Positions 43,884-54,946 of a stretch of 64,000 bases of DNA are shown here, piece after piece. The notes beneath the pieces are model-generated. The model made no database searches, was not told the DNA's origin, and saw only the letters and a program-made list of their open reading frames with translations. Both the position numbers and the translations under genes were made by a program. Numbering within the stretch: position 1 is the first letter of the stretch; each line of letters begins with the position of its first letter. This stretch comes from an uncultured Muribaculaceae bacterium (GTDB lineage Bacteria > Bacteroidota > Bacteroidia > Bacteroidales > Muribaculaceae), in assembly GCA_910588065.1 (NCBI GenBank), contig CAJUPZ010000015.1, positions 5,797-69,796 on the forward strand, given 5' to 3'.

Positions 43884-46214
43884 ATGATTAAAAATCTTGT
43901 CATAGTGGAGTCGCCTGCGAAGGCCAAGACAATCGAAAAATTTCTCGGCAAGGACTACAAGGTTCTGTCGAGTTACGGTCATATCCGCGACCTGTCCAAA
44001 AAGAATTTCAGCATAGACAAAGGGCAGGACTTCACCCCGGTATACGAGATTCCGGACGACAAGAAGGCTTTGGTCAAAGAGCTCTCGAAGGCTGCCGCCG
44101 ACTCCCGGATGGTATGGCTCGCTTCCGATGAGGACCGCGAGGGAGAGGCCATCGCATGGCACCTCTACAATGTGCTCAATCTTAAGCCTGAAAACACAAG
44201 GCGCATTGTGTTTCACGAAATCACCAAAGACGCTATTCTCAACGCTATCGAAAATCCCCGCTCCATTGACTTGAATCTCGTTGACGCCCAGCAGGCGCGC
44301 CGTGTGCTCGACCGTATTGTCGGTTTTGAACTCTCGCCCGTGCTCTGGAAAAAAATCAAGCCCGCACTCTCGGCCGGACGTGTGCAGAGCGTCGCTGTCA
44401 GACTCATTGTCGAGCGCGAGAACGAGATAAAGAATTTTGAATCCACACCCTATTTCCGCGTCACCGCCGTGTTCACCACCCCGGACGGCGCTGAAGTCAA
44501 GGCCGAGTTGCCCGGAAGGCTGCCCGATGAAGCTGCCGCAAAAAGCTTGCTCGAGCAGTGCAAGGATGCTGCCTTTGCCGTGAGCGACATTGATGTGCGG
44601 CCTCTCAAAAAAACACCCGCACCCCCTTTCACAACCTCCACCCTGCAGCAGGAGGCGTCGCGAAAGCTCGGTTTCACTGTGAGCCAGACCATGATGGTGG
44701 CCCAGCGCCTTTACGAAGCAGGCCATATCACATATATGCGTACCGACTCGCTAAATCTCTCCTCGCTCGCCCTCAACTCCATAGCGGCCGAAGTGAAATC
44801 ATCGGTTGGCGACGAATACTACAAGCGACGCCAGTACCACACCAAATCAAAAGGTGCCCAGGAGGCTCACGAAGCCATCCGCCCCACATATATAAACAAG
44901 CACTCAATCGATGGCACCGCTCAGGAAAAACGCCTCTATGCCCTGATATGGAAGCGCACAATCGCCTCCCAGATGGCCGACGCCGAGCTTGAGAAAACAA
45001 CCGTCACAATAGCTTCCGCCGACCGTAACATCCAGTTCTCGGCAGTGGGCGAAGTGGTGAAATTCGACGGTTTCCTTAAAGTATATTTTGAAGGCACCGA
45101 CGACACCACCGAAACCGAAAGCTCATCTTTGCTGCCGGCTCTCGCCAAAGGTCAGCAAATGGCTCCCCGCGACATTGTCGCACAGGAGCGCTTCACCCAG
45201 CACCCGCCGCGCTACACCGAGGCTACCCTCGTAAAGAAAATGGAGGACCTCGGCATTGGCCGCCCGTCAACATACGCCCCCACAATATCCACCATCCAGC
45301 AGCGCGGATATATTGAAAAGGGGGACCGCCCCGGCGAAAAACGCAAATGCGTGAGCCTCACCCTGGCAAACGGCGCCATCAAATCATCGTCAAAAACCGA
45401 GACTACAGGTGCCGACAAAGGCAAGTTCATGCCCACCGACACCGGCACTATTGTCAATGACTTCCTCACGGAATACTTTCCCAACGTTCTGGACTTCAAC
45501 TTCACAGCATCGGTTGAATCACGCTTCGACATGATTGCCGAAGGCAAGGCTAACTGGAACAAGGAGATAGGCGAATTTTACGATGTGTTTCATCAGGAGG
45601 TGGACCACGCCAACGGTATGCGCTTCGAGCACAAGGTTGGCGAGCGTGTGCTCGGCAACGATCCGGCGACAGGCAAACCGGTGTCTGTGAAAATAGGCCG
45701 CTTCGGCCCCGTGGTGCAGATTGGCGAGAGCACTGACAACGAAAAGCCGCAGTTTGCATCTCTGCGCAAGGATCAGTCTGTTTTCGACATCACTCTCGAG
45801 CAGGCGCTGAAACTATTCGAGCTGCCACGCTCGCTCGGCGAATTCGAAGGCAAGGAGGTGACTGTAGGTGTAGGCCGTTTCGGCCCGTACATCCGCCACA
45901 ACAGCAAATTCGTGTCGATTCCCAAAGAATTTTCTCCGCTCGAAATCACCGCTGAAGAGGCGCAGCAACTTATCCTCGCTAAGCGTGATGCCGACAGCAA
46001 AAAAGTAATAAAGACTTTTGAATCCGAGCCTGAGCTTTCAATTCTCAACGGCCGGTTCGGTGTGTACATTTCGTACAACAAGCAAAACTACAAGATACCC
46101 AAATCGGTGGAGGATCCCGCATCCCTCTCGCTTGAGGAGTGCATGAAAATCATCGAATCACAGCCCGAGCCCGCCAAGAAATCCGCTCGCCGCACATCCA
46201 GAAAGAAAGCATGA
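43884..46214 (+). CDS. topA: DNA topoisomerase I
   Basis: A 776-residue type IA topoisomerase that relaxes negative supercoils. The Toprim domain opens the protein (LVIVESPAKAKTIEKFLG, with DEDREGEAIAWHL). The active-site Tyr is in GHITYMRTDSLNLS, and LGIGRPSTYAPTISTIQQRGY is a family block. The C-terminal part contains TopA_C-type repeats with IGRFGPVVQIG, VGRFGPYIRHN and LNGRFGVYISYN rather than four-Cys zinc fingers, as in other Bacteroidota. A TAATTTTG box lies ~30 bases upstream. Its stop overlaps the start of the pseudouridine synthase gene. Confidence 0.97.
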   Translation: MIKNLVIVESPAKAKTIEKFLGKDYKVLSSYGHIRDLSKKNFSIDKGQDFTPVYEIPDDKKALVKELSKAAADSRMVWLASDEDREGEAIAWHLYNVLNLKPENTRRIVFHEITKDAILNAIENPRSIDLNLVDAQQARRVLDRIVGFELSPVLWKKIKPALSAGRVQSVAVRLIVERENEIKNFESTPYFRVTAVFTTPDGAEVKAELPGRLPDEAAAKSLLEQCKDAAFAVSDIDVRPLKKTPAPPFTTSTLQQEASRKLGFTVSQTMMVAQRLYEAGHITYMRTDSLNLSSLALNSIAAEVKSSVGDEYYKRRQYHTKSKGAQEAHEAIRPTYINKHSIDGTAQEKRLYALIWKRTIASQMADAELEKTTVTIASADRNIQFSAVGEVVKFDGFLKVYFEGTDDTTETESSSLLPALAKGQQMAPRDIVAQERFTQHPPRYTEATLVKKMEDLGIGRPSTYAPTISTIQQRGYIEKGDRPGEKRKCVSLTLANGAIKSSSKTETTGADKGKFMPTDTGTIVNDFLTEYFPNVLDFNFTASVESRFDMIAEGKANWNKEIGEFYDVFHQEVDHANGMRFEHKVGERVLGNDPATGKPVSVKIGRFGPVVQIGESTDNEKPQFASLRKDQSVFDITLEQALKLFELPRSLGEFEGKEVTVGVGRFGPYIRHNSKFVSIPKEFSPLEITAEEAQQLILAKRDADSKKVIKTFESEPELSILNGRFGVYISYNKQNYKIPKSVEDPASLSLEECMKIIESQPEPAKKSARRTSRKKA

Positions 46215-47134
46215 GCAAGCCACGCACCTCCAAACCCGGCGCGGAGAGAAACTCTTCACGTCCCGATGTCATAGAAACATACACCGTTCCTGCGGACTCC
46301 ACTCTCCTCAACTTTCTCTTCGAGGCTATGCCGCAGAGAAAGCGCACAAACGTCAAGGAACTCCTCAAGCACAACCAGGTTGCGGTAAACGGCACACCCG
46401 TTACCCAATTTGACACCCCCCTTGCCAAGGGCACCGAGGTGAAGGTCAACCTCACCCGCGAGTTCCGCGTGTTTTACCACCGCAGGCTCAAAATCGTTTA
46501 TGAGGACGATGACATTATCGTGGTAAACAAAGGCTACGGACTCCTGTCAATGGGCAACGACAAGGTGACGGATGGCACAGCATACTCCATTCTCAAGGAA
46601 TATGTCAAATGGGGCAACCCCGCCAACAAGATTTTCATTGTCCACCGTCTTGACCGCGACACCTCCGGGCTGATGATGTTCGCCAAGAACGAGGAAGCTA
46701 AAATAACGCTCCAGCACAACTGGAACAACATGGTGCTCAACCGCAAATATGTGGCGGTGGTTGAAGGCGAGATGGATCCTGACTCCGGCTCAATCAAAAG
46801 CTATCTGGCCGAGAACTCGCGCCACGAGGTATACTCCACCGACAACCCCGCCGAGGGCAAGCTCGCGCTCACCCGCTACTCGACAATCGCCGCAGGCAAC
46901 GGATTCGCGCTGCTGGATGTGGAGCTCGACACCGGACGCAAAAACCAGATCCGTGTTCACCTCAGCGAGCAAGGCCACCCCATTGCCGGCGACAGACGAT
47001 ATGGCGCGCAGTCAAGCCCCATTCACCGCCTCGCGCTCCACGCCCGCACCCTCCGCTTTGTCCATCCGGTAACCAAAAAAGAGATGAACTTCACAACGCC
47101 AATCCCCGCTTCATTCCTCTCAATGGTTAAATAA
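46211..47134 (+). CDS. RluA-family pseudouridine synthase
   Basis: A 307-residue RNA-modifying enzyme. I chose the ATG at 46211, which overlaps the topA stop by four bases (ATGA), rather than an in-frame start inside topA. An S4-like RNA-binding region (~55-115, VKELLKHNQVAVNGTPV) precedes the catalytic domain with the key Asp in VHRLDRDTSGLMMFAKN, and RKYVAVVEGEM and LDVELDTGRKNQIRVHL. The family converts uridine to pseudouridine in rRNA or tRNA. The exact site is not predictable from sequence alone. Confidence 0.93.
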   Translation: MSKPRTSKPGAERNSSRPDVIETYTVPADSTLLNFLFEAMPQRKRTNVKELLKHNQVAVNGTPVTQFDTPLAKGTEVKVNLTREFRVFYHRRLKIVYEDDDIIVVNKGYGLLSMGNDKVTDGTAYSILKEYVKWGNPANKIFIVHRLDRDTSGLMMFAKNEEAKITLQHNWNNMVLNRKYVAVVEGEMDPDSGSIKSYLAENSRHEVYSTDNPAEGKLALTRYSTIAAGNGFALLDVELDTGRKNQIRVHLSEQGHPIAGDRRYGAQSSPIHRLALHARTLRFVHPVTKKEMNFTTPIPASFLSMVK

Positions 47135-47207
47135 CGCCGACTTTGCCTTCCATAGTTGCACAGCTCTATATTTTTGTATAATTTTGCGGTGCAAATATAG
47201 ACACCTC

Positions 47208-50000
47208 TTGAGGCACTCTCAACAATATATAATCCCTGTAATCGCTCTGCTGTGGGCTATCACTGCGGCTGCATCCCACTCCTACTCCTCCGGGCGCGCT
47301 AAGCTTGAAGATGATTCGCTGTCGGTGGCCACAATACCCGTAGATTCTCTCCTTTCCATTGATTCTCTGAGAGTTGACTCCCATTCCGCCCTCTCCGACG
47401 CTCAGAAACACCGCACAAGGCTTGCACCCGACACCACCTCTGCTCCCAAATCCAGAATCAGGCGAGTGAAAACCGACATCAACACCAATGTCGACATCTC
47501 CGCAACCGACTCACTGGTGCTCGTGGGGCGCAACAACGCCTTTCTCTACGGCAACAGCGAGGTGAAATACGGTGAGCAGCAGATTTCCGCCGCCGAAATT
47601 GACCTTGACATGGCCACCAACACCGTCTACGCCGTCGGTGCCCCCGACTCTTCCGGCGAAATTGCCGGAAACCCTGTGTTCGAGGACAAAGGCGCGCAGT
47701 ACCAGGCCAAGACAATGCGCTATAATTTCGAGACAGAAAAGGGCATTATCTCCGACATCATAACCGAGCAGGGTGAAGGCTACCTCACCGGCGGCGTGAC
47801 AAAAAAGAATGCTGACGGCACTTTCTTTCTGCAGGACGGCAAATACACCACCTGCGACAACCACGACAATCCCCACTTCTATTTCCAGATTACAAAAGCC
47901 AAAGTAAAGCCGCAGAAAGATATTGTCACAGGTCCCGGCTACATGGTGCTCGCGGGGCTACCCCTCCCCCTTGCACTTCCGTTCGGCTACTTCCCCTTCT
48001 CCGAAAAATACTCATCTGGCATAATCTTCCCCTCATTCGGCGATGACTACAACCGCGGTTTCTATCTCGCCGACGGAGGATACTATTTCGCCATAAACGA
48101 CAATATCGACCTCGCCCTCACCGGCGAGATATACACCAAAGGCTCCTGGGGACTCAAAGCAAGGTCCGCTTACGTGAAACGCTACAAGTTCTCAGGCTCA
48201 TTCGACCTCAGCTACATCAAGACAAAGCTCGGCGACAAAGGCGCGCCCGACTACTCCGAGTCTACAAACTTCCAGATTCTCTGGTCGCACTCGCAGGACC
48301 CCAAGGCAAACCCCAACCTCAACTTCTCGGCTTCGGTAAACTTCACCACCGCCGGCTATACAAGAAACGACCTCAACAGCTACTACAGCAACGCCTTCAC
48401 CGAAAACACAAAGAGCAGCACCGTCAACATGACATACCGCCCCGCCGGCTCAAAATGGTCGCTCTCTACAACCGCGAGCGTGGCTCAGCGTACCCAGGAC
48501 TCCACTCTCTCGGTCTCATTCCCGAACATCACCGTGAGTATGTCGCAGCTCGCTCCGTTCAAACGCAAGAGGGCTGTCGGCGCCGAAAAATGGTATGAAA
48601 AAATCAAACTCTCATACAGCGGCGTGTTCAACAACTCGCTGACTGCCCGGCAGGACCAGTTCTTCAAAAAAAGCCTAATAAAGGACTGGCGCAACGGTAT
48701 GCGCCACTCGATACCCATCTCCGCCACATTCAACGCGTTCCAGTACATCAACGTCACCCCGTCCATCTCTCTCACCGACAGAATGTACACCACCAAGGTG
48801 CGCCGCCAGTGGGATCCGAATGCCTCCGTCGAGGTGTGCGACACAAGCTACAGCCTTTACAATGTATGGGACTTCAACGCTTCCATATCATTCGACACCA
48901 AGGTTTACGGTTTCTTCCAACCTCTCCCCTTCCTCGGCAACAAAGTGAAGATGATACGCCACGTTCTCACCCCCACTGTGTCCTTCAGCGGTGCGCCAGA
49001 CTTCGGCTCGCCATTCTTCGGCTACTACGGCAGCTATATGCGCCCGGATGCTAACGGCGTGATGCAGAAACAGACATACTCCATGTTCCCCAACAGCCTC
49101 TTCGGCGTGCCCGGACAAGGCAAAAGCGGCACAGTTAGCTATCAGCTTGCAAACAATCTGGAGATGAAGGTGCGCGACGACAACGACTCCATCGGCGAGC
49201 GAAAAGTGTCGCTCATAGAGAACTTTGCCGTTAGCCAGAGCTACAATTTCGCCGCCGACTCGCTCAACTGGAGCAACATAAACACTTCGCTGCTGCTCAA
49301 ACTCGCCAAAAACTTCAACCTCAACCTGTCTGCCACATGGGATGTGTACACCTATCAGCTCAACTCCGCAGGAAACCCCGTGCGTGTCAACATTCCGCGA
49401 TGGAAAGTAGGCAAAGGCATAGGCCGACTGTCAAGCACCGGCACATCATTCTCCTACACCTTTAATAATAACACCTTCAAGCGCAAGAAGGACCGCACCG
49501 ACGATAAGGACAAGGACAAAGGCAAATCATCGCAGGACAACACCGCCGACGACCCGATGGCCAACGGTGCCGCCACAAACGAATCGCACGAGCAGCAGTC
49601 TAACGACATACAGCTCAACCCCGACGGATACATGGCCTGGGATGTGCCCTGGAACTTCACTATCAACTACAGCGTGGGCTACGGTTACGGCGCCTTCAAC
49701 AAAAAGAAAATGGAGTACGACGGCAAGATTACACAAAACCTCAGCTTCTCCGGCAACATACGTCCTACCAAAAACTGGAACTTCAGCTTCAGCGCAAGTT
49801 ATAATTTCGACACACACAAGCTTGCATACATGAACTGCAATATCACCCGCGACCTCCACTGCTTCTCCATGCGCGCAAGCTTTGTGCCCGTAGGCCCTTA
49901 CAAGTCATACAACTTCCACATCAGCGTCAACTCCTCACTGCTATCCGATGTGAAGTACGACAAACGCTCGTCGCTCAGCAACGGAGTCACCTGGTATTGA
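47208..50000 (+). CDS. lptD: LPS-assembly outer-membrane protein LptD
   Basis: A 930-residue outer-membrane protein that inserts lipopolysaccharide into the outer leaflet. After a signal region (YIIPVIALLWAITAAASHS) and a Ser/Asp-rich linker comes an OstA/LptA-like jellyroll (~100-260) with NAFLYGNSEVKYGEQ, the family motif TTCDNHDNPHFYF and LPFGYFPFSEKYSSGI. The rest is a large barrel of aromatic-alternating strands with a Lys/Asp-rich insertion near residue 770. There is no ATG near the start. The -7 box TAATTTTG (47179-47186) covers a TTG at 47184, so the TTG at 47208 is the best start. tamB follows after a palindromic spacer. Confidence 0.9.
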   Translation: MRHSQQYIIPVIALLWAITAAASHSYSSGRAKLEDDSLSVATIPVDSLLSIDSLRVDSHSALSDAQKHRTRLAPDTTSAPKSRIRRVKTDINTNVDISATDSLVLVGRNNAFLYGNSEVKYGEQQISAAEIDLDMATNTVYAVGAPDSSGEIAGNPVFEDKGAQYQAKTMRYNFETEKGIISDIITEQGEGYLTGGVTKKNADGTFFLQDGKYTTCDNHDNPHFYFQITKAKVKPQKDIVTGPGYMVLAGLPLPLALPFGYFPFSEKYSSGIIFPSFGDDYNRGFYLADGGYYFAINDNIDLALTGEIYTKGSWGLKARSAYVKRYKFSGSFDLSYIKTKLGDKGAPDYSESTNFQILWSHSQDPKANPNLNFSASVNFTTAGYTRNDLNSYYSNAFTENTKSSTVNMTYRPAGSKWSLSTTASVAQRTQDSTLSVSFPNITVSMSQLAPFKRKRAVGAEKWYEKIKLSYSGVFNNSLTARQDQFFKKSLIKDWRNGMRHSIPISATFNAFQYINVTPSISLTDRMYTTKVRRQWDPNASVEVCDTSYSLYNVWDFNASISFDTKVYGFFQPLPFLGNKVKMIRHVLTPTVSFSGAPDFGSPFFGYYGSYMRPDANGVMQKQTYSMFPNSLFGVPGQGKSGTVSYQLANNLEMKVRDDNDSIGERKVSLIENFAVSQSYNFAADSLNWSNINTSLLLKLAKNFNLNLSATWDVYTYQLNSAGNPVRVNIPRWKVGKGIGRLSSTGTSFSYTFNNNTFKRKKDRTDDKDKDKGKSSQDNTADDPMANGAATNESHEQQSNDIQLNPDGYMAWDVPWNFTINYSVGYGYGAFNKKKMEYDGKITQNLSFSGNIRPTKNWNFSFSASYNFDTHKLAYMNCNITRDLHCFSMRASFVPVGPYKSYNFHISVNSSLLSDVKYDKRSSLSNGVTWY

Positions 50001-50026
50001 CAGCCGGCACTTCTCTTCCACGGCAT

Positions 50027-50050
50027 TTTTGTTTGCGCACGCAAACAAAA
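50027..50050. repeat. Near-perfect 24-base palindrome between lptD and tamB
   Basis: TTTTGTTTGCG (50027-50037) and CGCAAACAAAA (50040-50050) form a perfect 11-bp dyad with only two bases between. A two-base loop is poor for a terminator hairpin, and the tail is A-rich rather than T-rich on the plus strand. A binding site for a dimeric protein is the more likely reading. Confidence 0.5.
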
Positions 50051-50137
50051 TACACCCGTTTGCGGTTGTATAGTCAGAGTAAACATACTCTAAAAGCCCG
50101 AGGGGCATGAACTCTATTCATCATATTGCATATTTTT

Positions 50138-53100
50138 GTGGCACACCATCTGACATCAAAAATACTTAAGGTTTTCGGTTGGGTAATCATTTCGATTGTT
50201 GCCCTCGTTGTACTGCTCACCGCTGCCCTTTACATCCCTGCCGTCCAGACATGGGTAAAGGATTTCGCACTCGATAAAGTCAACTCATCCACCGGCATGA
50301 ACATATCAGCCGGCAGGTTCAGGTTAAAGTTTCCGCTAGATATCAGCCTCGGCGATGTTTGCGTCATTGAGCAGTCGGGCGACACAATGGCTACCCTCGG
50401 CAACCTCTCGCTCAGCGTCAGGTTGCTTCCGCTCCTCAAAGGCGATATTGACATTGACGGTGCCGACGCCCGTCAGCTCTACTACGCCATGGGCACTCCA
50501 GACTCCGCGATGATGCTCAGGGCAAGAATAAATGATTTCTCACTGTCTGAGGCAAACCTGAATTTTGCCAAAGGAAACATCGGCCTTGGCGACGCCGAGG
50601 TCAGCGGCGCGGATGTAACCCTGCTGTTCAATGACTCTGTATCTGCTCCGGTTGACACCACCACCTCCGAATCCTCCCCGCTCAGAATCACCGCCGGCAA
50701 AATCACTCTCGCCGATGTGACCTACCGCATGCGCATGATGCCGGTCATCGACTCGCTGTCGGCTTCCGTGCCCGCCGCAATGCTGAGCAATGCTGTGGTT
50801 GACATGGGCTCACGGCGCATACACGCCTCGTCACTCAGCGTCGACTCCGTTTCCGCCACCTACCTCACCCCCGATTCCGCCTATATCGCCGCTCACCCCG
50901 CTGACGGCGTCGACTCTGTCGCTGTAGCCTCCCCATCCGGCGATATGTGGACAGTCACTGCCGACAGAATCACACTCTCCGGCAAAAACGCCACTTATGC
51001 CATGCGCGGAGCCGAGCCGATGCCCGGACTCGACTTCAACTACCTTCAGGCTTCTGACATTGAAATAGCTGTGGACTCTTTTTTCAACTGTGGCCCGGCT
51101 ATCACTGTCCCCCTCCGCACTCTCAAAGCGCGCGAACGCTCCGGCATAGCCCTGTCGGCTGACGGCCGCTTCTCTATGGACTCCACCCTCATGCGCGCTT
51201 CCGGTTTCAATATCTCAACTCTTTTCTCCCATCTGAAACTTGACGCAGCAATGGGCATGGGCGACCTCGCTTCAAATTCCACTCTCCCTCTCTCCCTCTC
51301 CGCGCTCGGCTCAATAGCCTCAGCCGACATTGCCCTCGCATTCCCTGCCCTCGCACCCATGCTGCGCTCCATCCCGAGCCCCGAAATTGCCCTGAATGCT
51401 GACATCAAAGGCACATCCGGCAAGCTAAACATAAACGACCTCTCGGCTAAAATGGCCGGATTCGCATCGCTGCAGGCCGACGGCTCGGTAAGCAATCCTT
51501 TTGATTTCAACTCAATGGCCGGACGGGTTAACATCGACGGCTCGTTCTCAAATCTCAACTCGCTCAAACCCACAATTCTGGAGGCTAAAATGGCTAAGGA
51601 AATAAACATCCCGGCCATGACCCTCAAAGGCCAAGTGAACTACAACCCCGGAGTGATTGACGGCAACCTCGCCCTCACGACTTCCGGCGGCAGAATGGCC
51701 ATGAAAGCGGCATGGAAGGAGAAGCAGCAGGGCTATCACGCCGACATTGACCTTGACAAATTTCCCGTAAAGGCTTTCATGCCGGCTCTCGGACTCGGCG
51801 ACATAACAGCTACCCTGCAGGCCGACGGCTCGGGGCTCAACCTCGCCGACCCGCGCACACGCTCGGACATAAACCTCAATATTGAAAGTGCCGACTATCT
51901 CAACCGCATCTACTCCAACATCACTGCTCAGGTGCAGCTGCAGGATTCCCACGCCGTGGGCTCGCTCGTGAGCAATAACAACGATGCCGACCTTGACTTC
52001 GACTTCACAGCCGATTTCTCAAAACAAGGCTATGACTGGAACATCGACGGCCAGATTCACCATATCGACCTCCGGGTCCTTCAGCTCTCACCGCAGGTAA
52101 ATTCCGGCAGCGTCGCTCTCCGGACCACCGGCTTCATCAGCACTGACGCTTCCACCATCAACGCTACCGCCACTATCCACTCCCTCGACTGGGATATAGC
52201 GGACAAACGGATATATGCCGACAGCGCGAATATCGAATTCGCGACAAACGACTCCTCGCTCACCGCCACAGTATCCTCCGGCGACCTCATAGCCCGCGTT
52301 GCCTCTCCGGCTTCGCTCGACTCGCTGCTCGCCCGCTTCACAGCCACCTCTGTTGTCATCGATTCGGTCATCGCCCACAAAAACATCGATGTGGCCCAGC
52401 TCCAGCGCGCCCTCCCTCAGATTAGCGTCGAGCTATCCTCCGGCCAATCCAACTTCGTGGCCGACTACCTCGCCCAGAATGGCATAGCGTTCAAAAACGC
52501 CTCAATCGAGTTTCACAACGACTCTCTCATAAACCTCTCCGCAAACCTGCTCGCCTTCAAGACCGGCGACACCCGAATCGACACAATATCCTTCGGCGCT
52601 GTTCAGCACGGCAAGTTCCTCGCTTACAAGGGTGCCGTCAACAACCGTCCCGGCACTTTCGACCAGTTTGCCCATGTGAATCTCACCGGCTTTGTCGCCG
52701 ACCATCGCCTCGCAATGCTCCTGTCTCAGAAAAACATTCAGGGCGAGCGCGGATTCCTCCTCGGACTGAACGCCGACATGACCGACTCCGTGGCCACTGT
52801 CAAATTTGTGCCATACACACCCACCATCGGCTACAAGAAATGGCAGCTCAACAAAGACAACTTCCTCTCCTACAACTTCTCCACACGCCATATCGACGCG
52901 AACCTCGCCCTCGCCAACGAAAAGAGCTATCTCAAGGTGTTCACCGAGCATAAGGAGGGCCACTCAGATGAGCAGGAGGATCTGATTGTGCAGATTTCTG
53001 ACATCCAGATTCAGGACTGGCTCGCAATTTCACCCTACGCACCACCGATGAAGGGCAACCTCGGTGCGGATATGCGCATCCACTGGAACCGCGAACAGCT

Positions 53101-54946
53101 CACCGGCAACGGCACCGTGTCGCTCAATGACCTTTACTATGGCCGCGACAAGGTTGGCTCCTTCGACATCGGTGTCGATGTGGCCGCCGAAAGCTCCGGC
53201 AGGCTCCGGGCCGACGCCTCGCTGCTTGTCGACAGTGTGAAGGTTATCACCGCTAACGGTGTGCTCAACGACACCGCCTCTGCAAATCCCTTCCTGCTCG
53301 ACTTCTCGATGATCCACTTCCCGCTCAGGGTCCTCAACCCGTTCCTGCCCAAGGAATATGCCTCCCTCTCCGGTATGCTCAACGGACAGATGGATATAAC
53401 CGGCAGCCTTGTAAAACCGGTGTTCAACGGCTTCCTTGACTTTGACAGCACCGCCGTGAGCGTTGGTATGCTCGGCACTGTGTTCAAATTCTCCGAAAAC
53501 AAGATTCCGGTTGACAGCAGCGTTGTCCACTTCAACGATTTCGCGATTTCCGCCATTAACGAAAATCCCCTCAGGGTCAACGGCACAGTGGACCTGCGCG
53601 AGCTCACAGCGATGAAGCTCAACCTCGACCTCAACGCCTCCAATATGCAGATTGTCAACTCCACCCGACCCAAAAAGGCTGACGTCTACGGCAAGGCTTT
53701 CATCGATGTCGACACCAAGGTGCGCGGCGGCATGTCGCTCCTCTTCGTCGACGCCAAGCTCAAACTGCGCGCCCCCTCGAATATCACATACGTGATGTCT
53801 GACGCCCAGAGCGCACTCGCCTCGCAGTCTACAGGCGATATGGTCAAGTTCGTGCAGTTTGCCGACACTGCCGCGGTGGTGCAGGCCGACTCCATCACTT
53901 CCTCCTCTATGGCTCTCAGCCTTGACGCCGAGCTGACAATCGCGCAGGGAACAACCATCAATGTCGACCTATCCCCCGACGGCAAGAACAAAGTGTCTGT
54001 CCTCGGTCAGGGCGAGCTCGATTTCAGTATGTCACCGTTCAACGACATGCGCCTAACCGGACGCTACAACATAAACGGCGGCTTTGTGCGCTACACACCC
54101 CCTCTGATGTCCGAAAAACTATTCAACTTCAAGGAGGGCAGCTTCATATCCTTCACCGGCGATATGCTCAACCCTATCCTGAACATACAGGCGGTGGACA
54201 AACTCAAGGCAAATGTCACTCAGCAGGGTCAGAACTCCAGGCTGATAAACTTCGACGTGCTCCTGTCGGTGACAAACACCCTGCAAAACATGAACGTGGC
54301 CTTCGACCTCTCGACCACCGACGACATAACGGTTGAAAACGAACTCTCTTCCATGAGTCCGGACCAGCGCGCCAACCAGGCCATGAACCTGCTGCTCTAC
54401 AACGTCTACACCGGACCCGGCACTAAAGCCAGCTCCAGCCTCGGCGGAAATCCGCTGTACTCGTTCCTCGAATCGCAGATAAACTCCTGGGCTGCCAACA
54501 ACATCCGCGGTGTCGACATCTCTTTCGGCATTGACCAGTATGACAAAACCACCGACGGGGTGTCGCAGCAGACTACCAGCTACAGCTACCGCGTGTCAAA
54601 AACCCTGTTCAACGACAGGTTCAAGATTATTGTCGGCGGCAATTACTCCACAGATGCCAATTCCGACGAAAATTTCTCACAAAACCTCATCAACGACATC
54701 GCATTTGAATATATGCTCAACAGAAGCGGCTCTATGTACGTGCGACTCTTCCGCCACACCGGCTACGAAAGCATCCTCGAAGGCGAGATTACACAGACCG
54801 GCGTCGGCTTCGTGCTCCGCCGCAAGGTCAATTCGCTAAAGGATCTGTTCCGCTGGGTAGGACGCTTGAAAAACTCCATCTCAGGCAAAAACAAGGCCGC
54901 CGCTGTTGAAGATACTGCAAACACACATACACCTAACCAAAAATGA
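50138..54946 (+). CDS. tamB: TamB-type translocation and assembly module protein
   Basis: A 1602-residue inner-membrane-anchored periplasmic protein. One N-terminal helix (VFGWVIISIVALVVLLTAAL) is followed by a very long beta-rich body of AsmA/DUF490 type with repeated amphipathic strands. The C-terminal DUF490 block includes GQGELDFSMSPF, INGGFVRYTPPLM and GGNYSTDANSDENFSQN. TamB-like proteins span the periplasm and work with an Omp85 partner in outer-membrane protein insertion or lipid transport. No ATG exists near the start. I chose the GTG at 50138; a TTG at 50126 is the alternative, and a TATTTTTG box overlaps both. It overlaps tamL by 4 bases. Confidence 0.9.
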   Translation: MAHHLTSKILKVFGWVIISIVALVVLLTAALYIPAVQTWVKDFALDKVNSSTGMNISAGRFRLKFPLDISLGDVCVIEQSGDTMATLGNLSLSVRLLPLLKGDIDIDGADARQLYYAMGTPDSAMMLRARINDFSLSEANLNFAKGNIGLGDAEVSGADVTLLFNDSVSAPVDTTTSESSPLRITAGKITLADVTYRMRMMPVIDSLSASVPAAMLSNAVVDMGSRRIHASSLSVDSVSATYLTPDSAYIAAHPADGVDSVAVASPSGDMWTVTADRITLSGKNATYAMRGAEPMPGLDFNYLQASDIEIAVDSFFNCGPAITVPLRTLKARERSGIALSADGRFSMDSTLMRASGFNISTLFSHLKLDAAMGMGDLASNSTLPLSLSALGSIASADIALAFPALAPMLRSIPSPEIALNADIKGTSGKLNINDLSAKMAGFASLQADGSVSNPFDFNSMAGRVNIDGSFSNLNSLKPTILEAKMAKEINIPAMTLKGQVNYNPGVIDGNLALTTSGGRMAMKAAWKEKQQGYHADIDLDKFPVKAFMPALGLGDITATLQADGSGLNLADPRTRSDINLNIESADYLNRIYSNITAQVQLQDSHAVGSLVSNNNDADLDFDFTADFSKQGYDWNIDGQIHHIDLRVLQLSPQVNSGSVALRTTGFISTDASTINATATIHSLDWDIADKRIYADSANIEFATNDSSLTATVSSGDLIARVASPASLDSLLARFTATSVVIDSVIAHKNIDVAQLQRALPQISVELSSGQSNFVADYLAQNGIAFKNASIEFHNDSLINLSANLLAFKTGDTRIDTISFGAVQHGKFLAYKGAVNNRPGTFDQFAHVNLTGFVADHRLAMLLSQKNIQGERGFLLGLNADMTDSVATVKFVPYTPTIGYKKWQLNKDNFLSYNFSTRHIDANLALANEKSYLKVFTEHKEGHSDEQEDLIVQISDIQIQDWLAISPYAPPMKGNLGADMRIHWNREQLTGNGTVSLNDLYYGRDKVGSFDIGVDVAAESSGRLRADASLLVDSVKVITANGVLNDTASANPFLLDFSMIHFPLRVLNPFLPKEYASLSGMLNGQMDITGSLVKPVFNGFLDFDSTAVSVGMLGTVFKFSENKIPVDSSVVHFNDFAISAINENPLRVNGTVDLRELTAMKLNLDLNASNMQIVNSTRPKKADVYGKAFIDVDTKVRGGMSLLFVDAKLKLRAPSNITYVMSDAQSALASQSTGDMVKFVQFADTAAVVQADSITSSSMALSLDAELTIAQGTTINVDLSPDGKNKVSVLGQGELDFSMSPFNDMRLTGRYNINGGFVRYTPPLMSEKLFNFKEGSFISFTGDMLNPILNIQAVDKLKANVTQQGQNSRLINFDVLLSVTNTLQNMNVAFDLSTTDDITVENELSSMSPDQRANQAMNLLLYNVYTGPGTKASSSLGGNPLYSFLESQINSWAANNIRGVDISFGIDQYDKTTDGVSQQTTSYSYRVSKTLFNDRFKIIVGGNYSTDANSDENFSQNLINDIAFEYMLNRSGSMYVRLFRHTGYESILEGEITQTGVGFVLRRKVNSLKDLFRWVGRLKNSISGKNKAAAVEDTANTHTPNQK